DNA from: Hydrogenophaga sp.
GTDB lineage: Bacteria; Pseudomonadota; Gammaproteobacteria; Burkholderiales; Burkholderiaceae
Reading direction: 5' to 3'
Assembly (NCBI GenBank): GCA_025458545.1
Contig: JALOSH010000172.1
Coordinates: 1-5,627 of the forward strand
DNA length: 5,627 nt
The stretch's first letter is position 1. Every line of letters begins with the position of its first letter. Below are positions 1 through 4,621 of the stretch, in pieces. The translations under genes and the position numbers were made by a program. The notes beneath the pieces are model-generated. The model saw nothing but the letters and a program-made list of their open reading frames with translations. It was not told the DNA's origin and did not search any database.

Positions 1-564
1 CACACCCAGGCGGTGCACTTCACAGAAGCGCGACAGCTCCAGGAAGAAGGGGTCGAAGTCGTTCACCGCGTCGATGGAATACGACTGCCGGCCCGCCTCC
101 GGTTTGCCCGATCGACCCAGCGGCGGCTGCAGTGGCTCGTGCGGGTTTTGCTGGCGCGCGACCAGGTAGAACTCCATCTCGGGCGCCACCACTGGCGCCC
201 AACCCTTGGCCTCGTAGAGCTTGAGCACCCGGCGCAGCACGCTGCGCGGCGACAGCGCCACTGGCGTGCCGTCGAACTCCTCGCAGTCGTGGATGATCAC
301 CGCCACCTGTTCGGCCGCCCAAGGAACCACGCGGGCGGTGGACAGGTCGGGCACACAGACCATGTCGGGGTCGGTGTCGCCCACAAACGCGGTGTTGTCG
401 GGCTGCTGGCCGTTCACCGTGTTGCGCATGTGGCCGCTGTTGAGGTACAGGTCCTTGGGCAGGATCTTGCCGCGCGCGATGCCGGTCATGTCCGGAATCA
501 CGCACTCGACCTCCTGGATGCGGTGCTCGCCGAGAAAGGCCTGGATGCTGCTGGGTGGGGTCAT
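1..564 (-). CDS. Glutamine synthetase family protein (PuuA-like), N-terminal part, truncated by window edge
   Basis: The reading frame opens at the ATG at 564 and runs 188 codons leftwards with no stop before base 1, so the C-terminal half or more is missing. It starts MTPPSSIQAFLGEH and continues with the glutamine synthetase beta-Grasp region: IPDMTGIARGKILP at about residues 24-37, then VPWAAEQVAVIIHD near 113-126. The catalytic domain begins at VVAPEMEFYLV (about 157-167); the two Glu of EMEF match the first metal-ligand glutamates of the family. SYSIDAVNDFDPFF (about 194-nt span before the edge) resembles gamma-glutamylpolyamine synthetases (PuuA type) more than nitrogen-assimilation GlnA. 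Such enzymes ligate glutamate to an amine using ATP in the cytoplasm. The exact amine substrate cannot be told from this half. No strong Shine-Dalgarno precedes the ATG, but the family-typical N-terminus begins here. The gene has its own promoter region with paired palindromes and lies behind a terminator, so it is a separate unit from the prolyl isomerase gene. Confidence 0.9.
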   Translation of the reverse strand, partial: MTPPSSIQAFLGEHRIQEVECVIPDMTGIARGKILPKDLYLNSGHMRNTVNGQQPDNTAFVGDTDPDMVCVPDLSTARVVPWAAEQVAVIIHDCEEFDGTPVALSPRSVLRRVLKLYEAKGWAPVVAPEMEFYLVARQQNPHEPLQPPLGRSGKPEAGRQSYSIDAVNDFDPFFLELSRFCEVHRLGV

Positions 565-576
565 GAATGGGTCAAC

Positions 577-640
577 ATTTGATCAAAAGTGCATGTTGAT
601 TGTGCCAAACCTTTCAAAATTTCGCAACTTTTGATCAAAT
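577..640. promoter_or_regulatory. Paired palindromic operator candidate (14-bp inverted repeat)
   Basis: ATTTGATCAAAAGT at 577-590 is the exact reverse complement of ACTTTTGATCAAAT at 627-640. Each arm contains the 10-bp palindrome TTTGATCAAA (578-587 and 630-639). Their centres are 52 bp apart, close to five helical turns. A further TTGAT lies at 596-600 and an ATCAA at 639-643. Relative to the candidate start near 592, one palindrome sits just upstream of the -35 box and the other just downstream of the start, the arrangement expected for a dimeric repressor acting on the glutamine synthetase-family gene. The regulator is not in the window. A PuuR-like or GntR-like protein is only a guess from the gene type. 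Confidence 0.6.
599..627 (-). promoter_or_regulatory. Candidate sigma-70 promoter for the glutamine synthetase-family gene
   Basis: On the minus strand TTGCGA (627-622; 4 of 6 matches to TTGACA) is followed by a 17-bp spacer and CACAAT (604-599; 4 of 6 matches to TATAAT). Transcription would begin near 592, about 28 bp before the ATG at 564. The boxes lie exactly between two copies of a palindrome, which supports the assignment, but each box alone is weak. Confidence 0.4.
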
Positions 641-667
641 CAACAGCATGCCGGGCGACTGCAGGCG

Positions 668-692
668 AAAAAAAACGCGGCCGGAGCCGCGT
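668..692 (-). terminator. Intrinsic terminator after the prolyl isomerase gene
   Basis: Read on the minus strand, ACGCGGC (692-686) and GCCGCGT (681-675) form a 7-bp GC-rich stem with the loop TCCG, followed directly by a run of T (about 674-668). It begins 28 bases after the stop codon of the parvulin gene (720) and should end the yciB-bolA-parvulin transcript before the glutamine synthetase promoter. Confidence 0.9.
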
Positions 693-719
693 CGTCTGAG
701 GTGGCAGGGCGCCGAGCGC

Positions 720-1499
720 TCACTGAACCTTGGCTTTGTCCCGCAGGCTTTTCTGGAACTCGGCCATCTTTTGCTGCTGCATCTGCTGGGCGATCTGCGG
801 CTTGACTTCGTCGAGCGACGGCAGCTGGGCCTGGCGCACGTCGTCCACGCGGATGATGTGCCAGCCAAACTGGCTCTTCACCGGGGCGTCGGTCATCTGG
901 CCCTTGTCGAGCTTGACCATGGCTTCGGAGAACTCGGTCACGTAGCTGGCCGCGTTGGCCCAGTCCAGATCACCGCCGTTGGCGCCGGAGCCCGGGTCTT
1001 TGGACTGCTTTTTGGCAATGTCTTCGAACTTCGCGCCACCCTTGATGGACGCGATGATGGCCTTGGCCTCGTCTTCTTTCTCCACCAGGATGTGGCGGGC
1101 GCGGAATTCCTTGCCGGCGTTGGCCGCGGCGAATTTGTCGTACTCGGCCTTGATCTCGGCGTCGGTCACCGGGTTCTTTTTCTGGTGGTCGGCAAACAGC
1201 GCACGGATCATGATGGTCTGGCGGGCCAGCTCCATCTGGGTGCGGTATTCCTCGGTGGCGGCAATGCCGCGCTTCTGGGCCTCCTGCATGAAGATCTCGC
1301 GCAGGATCACTTCTTCCTTGAGCTGTGCACGGGTGGCCTCGTCCACCGGGCGGCCGGATGCCTCCATTTGCTTGGCCAGCGCTTCCACGCGGGCGGTGGG
1401 CACGGCTTTGCCGTTGACGATGGCCACGTTCTGGGCCGCGGCCCAGGGTGCGCTGGCGATCAGGGCCGCGGCGGCCAGGGCTTGCAGGGTGAATTTCAT
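720..1499 (-). CDS. Periplasmic parvulin-type peptidyl-prolyl cis-trans isomerase (SurA/PrsA/PpiC-like)
   Basis: This 259-residue protein should catalyse cis-trans isomerisation of X-Pro bonds during folding of exported proteins. The N-terminus, MKFTLQALAAAALIASAPWA, is a signal peptide with a likely signal peptidase I cut after about residue 22 (AAA-Q region). There is no Cys for lipidation. Residues about 24-125 are a helical SurA-like N-terminal region that includes NVAIVNGKAVP. The parvulin domain covers about 133-220, with the family motifs FRARHILV (132-139), GGDLDW (175-180) and FGWHIIRVDD (211-220). A Gln/Lys-rich helix ends the protein. The ATG at 1499 is supported by GAGG on the minus strand about 7 bases upstream and by the signal peptide starting at that Met. 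The gene follows bolA by 83 bases and is closed by an intrinsic terminator, so it is probably the last gene of the yciB-bolA unit. Substrates cannot be inferred. Confidence 0.93.
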   Translation of the reverse strand: MKFTLQALAAAALIASAPWAAAQNVAIVNGKAVPTARVEALAKQMEASGRPVDEATRAQLKEEVILREIFMQEAQKRGIAATEEYRTQMELARQTIMIRALFADHQKKNPVTDAEIKAEYDKFAAANAGKEFRARHILVEKEDEAKAIIASIKGGAKFEDIAKKQSKDPGSGANGGDLDWANAASYVTEFSEAMVKLDKGQMTDAPVKSQFGWHIIRVDDVRQAQLPSLDEVKPQIAQQMQQQKMAEFQKSLRDKAKVQ

Positions 1500-1582
1500 G
1501 GTGATCCTCGGGGTGGAAGTCGGTGGTGGTGGTGTGTGGTCTGAGGGTCTGACCCGCCAACGGGCGGCGGTCTGGAGAGGCC

Positions 1583-1864
1583 TCAGGCCCTGATCTCGAT
1601 GGCCAGCGCGTGCAACCCGGCGGCAGTGAATTTTTGCAGCGCATCATACACAAGGCGGTGCTGCGCCACACGGGACAAACCGGCGAACGCCGGGCTGCCG
1701 ATGCGCACCCGGAAATGGGTGCCGTGGCCCAGCCCGTTCGAACCCGCATGGCCCGCGTGCTCCGCGCTCTCATCGATCACCTCCAGCAGGGTGGGCGTGA
1801 GGGCCTGGCGCAATGCGGATTCCAGCGCGGGCGCGCTGCAGATCACGGCGTCGGGAGCGGTCAT
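1583..1864 (-). CDS. bolA: BolA family protein
   Basis: This 93-residue cytoplasmic protein belongs to the BolA/YrbA fold family. Family members bind [2Fe-2S] clusters together with monothiol glutaredoxins and take part in iron-sulfur trafficking or stress-related gene control. The core signature is clear: [20 protein letters not shown] (49-68), then HRLVYDALQ, then [10 protein letters not shown] near the end, with the conserved C-terminal His85. The loop at about 36-50 ([15 protein letters not shown]) is His- and Gly-rich with no Cys, as in the H-type branch, and is a plausible site for cluster ligands. The ATG at 1864 overlaps the stop codon of yciB by four bases (ATGA), so translation is probably coupled. 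The open frame extends upstream over yciB, but that part is antisense-frame noise. The length is normal for BolA proteins. Which BolA subfamily role it plays is not decidable here. Confidence 0.93.
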   Translation of the reverse strand: MTAPDAVICSAPALESALRQALTPTLLEVIDESAEHAGHAGSNGLGHGTHFRVRIGSPAFAGLSRVAQHRLVYDALQKFTAAGLHALAIEIRA

Positions 1865-2415
1865 GGTTTTTCCGCCTTGTTGCCGTCGTCGGTTTCTTTC
1901 AGGTAGCGGGCGATGTACAGGCCCTGACCGATGATGAAGATCACCGGGAACACATAGCCCCAGAGTTTGAAGTTGACCCAGTCCTCGGTGGAGTAGTAGG
2001 CGGCCACGTAGCCGTTGATGCCCGCCATGAACACGAAGTAGCCGATCCAGATCAGCGTGAGCCGCGCCCACACCGGGTCGGGCAGGCTGAGCTGGCTGCC
2101 CAGCAGGATCTGCAGGAAGTTCTTTTTCCAGATCCAGAGCGCGGCCGCCAGCACGATCGCCATGCTCAGGTAGAGCACGGTGGGCTTCCATTTGATGAAT
2201 CGCTCGTCTTGCAGCGCCAGGGTGAGCATGCCGAACACGATCACCAGCACCAGCGTGACCTTCTGCAGGGTCTGCAGTTTGCGGTCGATGGCATAGATGA
2301 TGCCGGTCTGCACCAGCGTGGCGGCCATCAACACCGCCGTGGCAACATAGATGTCGTGAAGCTTGTAGGCGCCGACAAAAAGCAGAATCGGAAAGAAGTC
2401 GATCAAGAAGCGCAT
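1861..2415 (-). CDS. yciB: Inner-membrane septation protein A family (YciB/IspZ)
   Basis: This 184-residue polytopic inner-membrane protein matches the YciB (intracellular septation protein A) family in length and motifs: [16 protein letters not shown] at the N-terminus, [17 protein letters not shown] at about 66-82, and [13 protein letters not shown] at about 145-157. Hydrophobic segments lie at about 21-41, 51-68, 78-97, 117-138 and 150-171, plus a partly hydrophobic N-terminal stretch. The tail is short and charged ([11 protein letters not shown]). In enterobacteria the family is linked to the cell envelope and division; no enzymatic reaction is established. The ATG at 2415 gives the canonical start (MRFLIDFF). 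The Shine-Dalgarno is poor. It is the first gene of a unit with bolA, overlapping it by four bases. Upstream lies a divergent region shared with the TerB-like gene. Confidence 0.93.
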   Translation of the reverse strand: MRFLIDFFPILLFVGAYKLHDIYVATAVLMAATLVQTGIIYAIDRKLQTLQKVTLVLVIVFGMLTLALQDERFIKWKPTVLYLSMAIVLAAALWIWKKNFLQILLGSQLSLPDPVWARLTLIWIGYFVFMAGINGYVAAYYSTEDWVNFKLWGYVFPVIFIIGQGLYIARYLKETDDGNKAEKP

Positions 2416-2565
2416 GCGTTGGATTATCCGCGAGCCCGGGTGCTGCGCCGTCCCGACGGGAATTGCCCCGCTGGCGGAACTCCCCTCCGCCCGGATGGTC
2501 CACCCACAGTTGCCCTCTGGGGCTCATGTTCACACCACCACAACCATTGCAGGAGTTGACCGTCC
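2416..2565. promoter_or_regulatory. Divergent intergenic region between yciB and the TerB-DUF697 gene
   Basis: This 150-bp region must hold the starts of both divergent units. On the minus strand GATAAT (2428-2423) resembles a -10 box close to the yciB ATG, but no matching -35 box is visible. On the plus strand AGGAG (2551-2555) is a good Shine-Dalgarno ten bases before the ATG at 2566, and no convincing plus-strand promoter was found. A 6-bp hairpin, GGCGGA (2473-2478) with TCCGCC (2486-2491), and a short dyad, CCGTC/GACGG (2448-2459), are present, but neither has a T-run. Confidence 0.4.
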
Positions 2566-3585
2566 ATGTCTGATCAGGAACAGCAAGCGATTCTGGCCAT
2601 TGCGCTACTGGCCGCCTTTGCCGACGGGCACAAGGCGGATGCCGAGCGAGAAGCCATTCGGCGCATGGCCGACAACCTAGGCCAGGAAGCGGCAGGCGCC
2701 GGGCTGGCCAAGCTGTACCAGGACGTGCTGTTGCGCAAGCTCACCCTGGCGGACGCGGTGGCGCCGCTGAAGGACGCCGATCAGCGCATGCTGGCCTACG
2801 AGATGGCGGTGTGTGTCTGTGACGCAGACGGTGGACAAACCCCGGCTGAAACCGCCTTTCTGCAGGATTTGCGACAGCGTCTGGGCATTGCAGCGGCATC
2901 CACCGCCGCTTTCGAGCGGGAGGCCGACGATCTGGCCGCTGCGGTGCAGACCGCGTCACCCGCTGCCGAATCACCCGCTGCCGCTTTGCCGGTGGCGGCT
3001 GCGCTGGGTGCGGGTGCTGGCGCTGCGGCGGTGCTGGTGCCCGCGTCGGCTGGTGCGTCGGACCCCGCGCGCGACCAGGCGCTGGACAAAACCATCTTGA
3101 ACTACGCGCTGCTGAACGGCGCGCTGGAGCTGTTGCCCCAATCGTGGGCGTCGATGGCCATCATCCCGCTGCAGGTCAAGATGGTTTATGCCGTTGGCAA
3201 GGCCCATGGCGTGAGCCTGGACCAGGGGCACATCAAGGAATTCATCGCGGCTGCCGGGGTGGGCGTCACCTCGCAATACATCGAGCAGTTCGGGCGCAAG
3301 TTGCTCGGCGGTCTGCTGGGCAAGGCCGCCGGGCGCACCATCGGGCGCATCGGCGGTGCGGCCACCGGCATGGCCTTTTCGTTTGCCACCACCTACGCCT
3401 TGGGCCAGTTGTCCAAGCGCTACTACGCCGGTGGTCGGGTCATGAACACCGCCGTGCTGCAGCAGACCTTCCAGGAGCTGCTCGGCCCGGCCAAGCGCAT
3501 GCAGTCGCAGTACCTGCCGCAGATCGAGCAGACCGCGCGCGGCCTCGATGCGGGCAAGGTGATGGCCCTGGTGCGGGGCGCCTGA
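2566..3585 (+). CDS. TerB-like plus DUF697-like two-domain protein
   Basis: The protein has 339 residues and no signal peptide. Residues about 5-108 look like a TerB (tellurite-resistance B) helical domain. Two half-repeats carry the same Asp-Gly...Glu pattern: ADGHKADAERE (D20, E27) and ADGGQTPAETA (D88, E95), both with D-x6-E spacing, as expected for the acidic metal-binding sites of this family. Residues about 110-170 are an Ala/Pro/Ser-rich linker with a mildly hydrophobic stretch at 141-160. Residues about 170-290 resemble DUF697 (the YcjF-like membrane-associated module): PLQVKMVYAVGKAHG near 201-215, then a glycine zipper with Gly at 248, 252, 256, 260, 264 and 268, then TTYALGQL. A helical tail follows. 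The start is set by AGGAG at 2551-2555. A likely partner gene follows after 85 bases. The biochemical role is unknown; membrane association and stress response are inferences from the domain families. No GTPase domain is present. The domain names are from recall of motifs, not from a profile search. Confidence 0.8.
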   Translation: MSDQEQQAILAIALLAAFADGHKADAEREAIRRMADNLGQEAAGAGLAKLYQDVLLRKLTLADAVAPLKDADQRMLAYEMAVCVCDADGGQTPAETAFLQDLRQRLGIAAASTAAFEREADDLAAAVQTASPAAESPAAALPVAAALGAGAGAAAVLVPASAGASDPARDQALDKTILNYALLNGALELLPQSWASMAIIPLQVKMVYAVGKAHGVSLDQGHIKEFIAAAGVGVTSQYIEQFGRKLLGGLLGKAAGRTIGRIGGAATGMAFSFATTYALGQLSKRYYAGGRVMNTAVLQQTFQELLGPAKRMQSQYLPQIEQTARGLDAGKVMALVRGA

Positions 3586-3603
3586 AGGCCGCGCTCAAGC
3601 TTC

Positions 3604-3658
3604 GGTGTGTGGCTGCCGATACCCAGGAGGCTGCGGCAGGGTTCGCAGCCACAACACC
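3604..3658 (+). other. Strong intercistronic hairpin between the two plus-strand genes
   Basis: GGTG (3604-3607) pairs with CACC (3655-3658), and TGTGGCTGC (3608-3616) pairs with GCAGCCACA (3645-3653), leaving one bulged A (3654). This gives a 13-bp stem. The loop can pair again: ACCC (3621-3624) with GGGT (3639-3642). No T-run follows, so it is not a standard terminator. It ends two bases before the GGAG Shine-Dalgarno (3661-3664) of the next gene, so it could tune translation, stabilise the upstream mRNA or act as a Rho-linked pause. Confidence 0.6.
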
Positions 3659-3670
3659 CTGGAGCCATTG

Positions 3671-4126
3671 ATGAGCAGCGAAGAAGCACAGTTCGAAAAT
3701 TTCAAGACATCTCTCGGTACGTTCATGGAGCGGACCAACGGTTTGGTGGACCGCATTCTGTGTGACGAAAGCAGCAAGGCCCACCTCAGCCCGCTGGTGC
3801 CCTGGGTGAGCGAGGTGATGGCCGCTTCCATGGAGCGCGATTTCGTGGAGAAGGTGGCGCTGGCCTACTGGTCACGCATGGGCATGACGGCGACGTCGAC
3901 ACCCGCCCGGCTGAAGATTCTGGAGTTGGACGGCCTCAGCGCCGCCATCAAACAGTGCCTGACCGATGCCCCCGGGCCCGGTCCGGCCAGCTTTGCCCAG
4001 ACCCATTTGCTGGGGGTGAGCAGCCTCACCGTGGGCAGCCTGCTGGACGCCATCGGCGACATGTTTCCGCTGGTGCGCGGCATCCTGCATTCCACCCAGG
4101 ACGCCATCAACGTAGCACTGAGCTGA
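3671..4126 (+). CDS. Hypothetical protein, 151 aa, downstream partner of the TerB-DUF697 gene
   Basis: I do not recognise this family. The protein begins MSSEEAQFENFKTSLGTFME. It looks soluble and mostly helical with no signal peptide. It has two Cys (31 and 96), an aromatic helix around FVEKVALAYWSRMG (58-71), a Gly/Pro-rich turn DAPGPGPAS (99-107), and a C-terminal helical stretch LTVGSLLDAIGDMFPLVRG (119-137) that is moderately hydrophobic but too charged for a clear membrane segment. The start is chosen at 3671 because GGAG (3661-3664) sits six bases upstream. An upstream GTG at 3605 would add a 22-residue Cys/Gly-rich leader that lies inside the hairpin and is unlikely to be translated. 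It is on the same strand as the TerB-like gene and 85 bases downstream, so the two are probably co-transcribed. Base composition looks like its neighbours. Confidence 0.75.
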   Translation: MSSEEAQFENFKTSLGTFMERTNGLVDRILCDESSKAHLSPLVPWVSEVMAASMERDFVEKVALAYWSRMGMTATSTPARLKILELDGLSAAIKQCLTDAPGPGPASFAQTHLLGVSSLTVGSLLDAIGDMFPLVRGILHSTQDAINVALS

Positions 4127-4134
4127 GCGGCACG

Positions 4135-4187
4135 GTGCGGGTGGGCGGAGCTTGAGCCCGGCCAGCGCCCGCCGCCGCAGCCCGCAC
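4135..4187. repeat. Inverted repeat between convergent genes (possible weak bidirectional terminator)
   Basis: GTGCGGG (4135-4141) is the exact reverse complement of CCCGCAC (4181-4187), with a 39-base GC-rich interior that can pair further (GGCGG 4144-4148 with CCGCC 4169-4173). It fills the gap between the convergent 151-aa gene and msrB and touches the last base of the msrB stop codon. There is no T-run on either strand, so a terminator role is only suggested by position. Confidence 0.3.
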
Positions 4188-4609
4188 TATCCGCCGGTGC
4201 CTTGCTTCGGCTTCAGATCGATGGACGCCGAATTCATGCAGTAGCGCTGCCCGGTCGGTGCCGGGCCGTCCTCGAACACATGGCCCAGGTGGGCGCCGCA
4301 CTGGCTGCACACCGTTTCCACGCGCAGCATGCCGTGGCTGCGGTCGGTGATCTCGGTGATGGCACCCGGAATGGCCTTCCAGAAGCTCGGCCAGCCGCAG
4401 CCGGCGTCGAATTTGGTGCCGGCGTCGAACAGGTGGTTGCCGCAGCAAATGCAGTGGTAGCTGCCGTCGGCCCAGATGGTTTCGTACTTGCCGGTGAACG
4501 GTCGCTCGGTGTGGGCACGGCGGGTGACCTCGAAGGCCACCGGTTCGGCGCCTTTTTCGGCCAGCAGGGCACGCCACTCGGCGTCGGATTTCTGGATCGG
4601 GAATGTCAT
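4187..4609 (-). CDS. msrB: Peptide-methionine (R)-S-oxide reductase MsrB
   Basis: This 140-residue cytoplasmic enzyme reduces methionine-R-sulfoxide in proteins back to methionine, using thioredoxin as the electron donor. All expected family features are visible. The zinc site is two CxxC pairs, C53/C56 ([11 protein letters not shown]) and C101/C104 ([11 protein letters not shown]). The substrate region is AGCGWPSFW (69-77), whose C71 is the likely resolving cysteine. The catalytic motif is RYCMNSASI (122-130), with C124 as the nucleophile. GHVFEDGP precedes it, as usual. The length fits stand-alone MsrB, and there is no MsrA fusion. The ATG at 4609 has the Shine-Dalgarno GAAGGTG, which overlaps the selO stop codon, so it is probably co-translated with selO in one operon. 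The C-terminal tail (KPKQGTGG) is short and of no known role. Confidence is high. Confidence 0.97.
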   Translation of the reverse strand: MTFPIQKSDAEWRALLAEKGAEPVAFEVTRRAHTERPFTGKYETIWADGSYHCICCGNHLFDAGTKFDAGCGWPSFWKAIPGAITEITDRSHGMLRVETVCSQCGAHLGHVFEDGPAPTGQRYCMNSASIDLKPKQGTGG

Positions 4610-4614
4610 GGAAA

Positions 4615-4621
4615 CACCTTC
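4615..4621 (-). promoter_or_regulatory. msrB ribosome binding site overlapping the selO stop codon
   Basis: Read on the minus strand, the selO stop TGA (4622-4620) runs straight into AGGTG, so GAAGGTG forms the Shine-Dalgarno five bases before the msrB ATG (4609). Ribosomes finishing selO would expose or re-use this site, which implies translational coupling of the two genes. Confidence 0.75.

Noticed and set aside
13..634. Long plus-strand and minus-strand open frames over the first 630 bases
   Set aside because: They are antisense or out-of-frame shadows of the partial glutamine synthetase-family gene, whose own frame shows clear family motifs and stays open to the window edge.
578..639. 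TTGAT/ATCAA motifs as FNR boxes
   Set aside because: FNR sites need four bases between TTGAT and ATCAA. Here the half-sites overlap as TTGATCAA, so the spacing is wrong.
600..1593. Plus-strand open frames of 212-314 residues
   Set aside because: They lie opposite the parvulin gene, have compositions typical of antisense GC-rich DNA and no recognisable domain. The longest also runs through the terminator.
1583..2533. A 316-residue minus-strand frame ending in BolA
   Set aside because: Only the last 93 codons are BolA. The upstream part is out of frame with yciB and reads as Arg/Gly/His-rich shadow sequence, and the ATGA overlap at 1861-1864 gives a natural bolA start.
3605..3670. GTG start at 3605 for the 151-aa gene
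   Set aside because: The added residues fall within the hairpin and lack a good Shine-Dalgarno, whereas the ATG at 3671 has GGAG six bases upstream.
4135..4187. Convergent-gene inverted repeat as an intrinsic terminator
   Set aside because: The 39-base interior and absence of a T-run on either strand do not meet the usual pattern; kept only as a low-confidence repeat.
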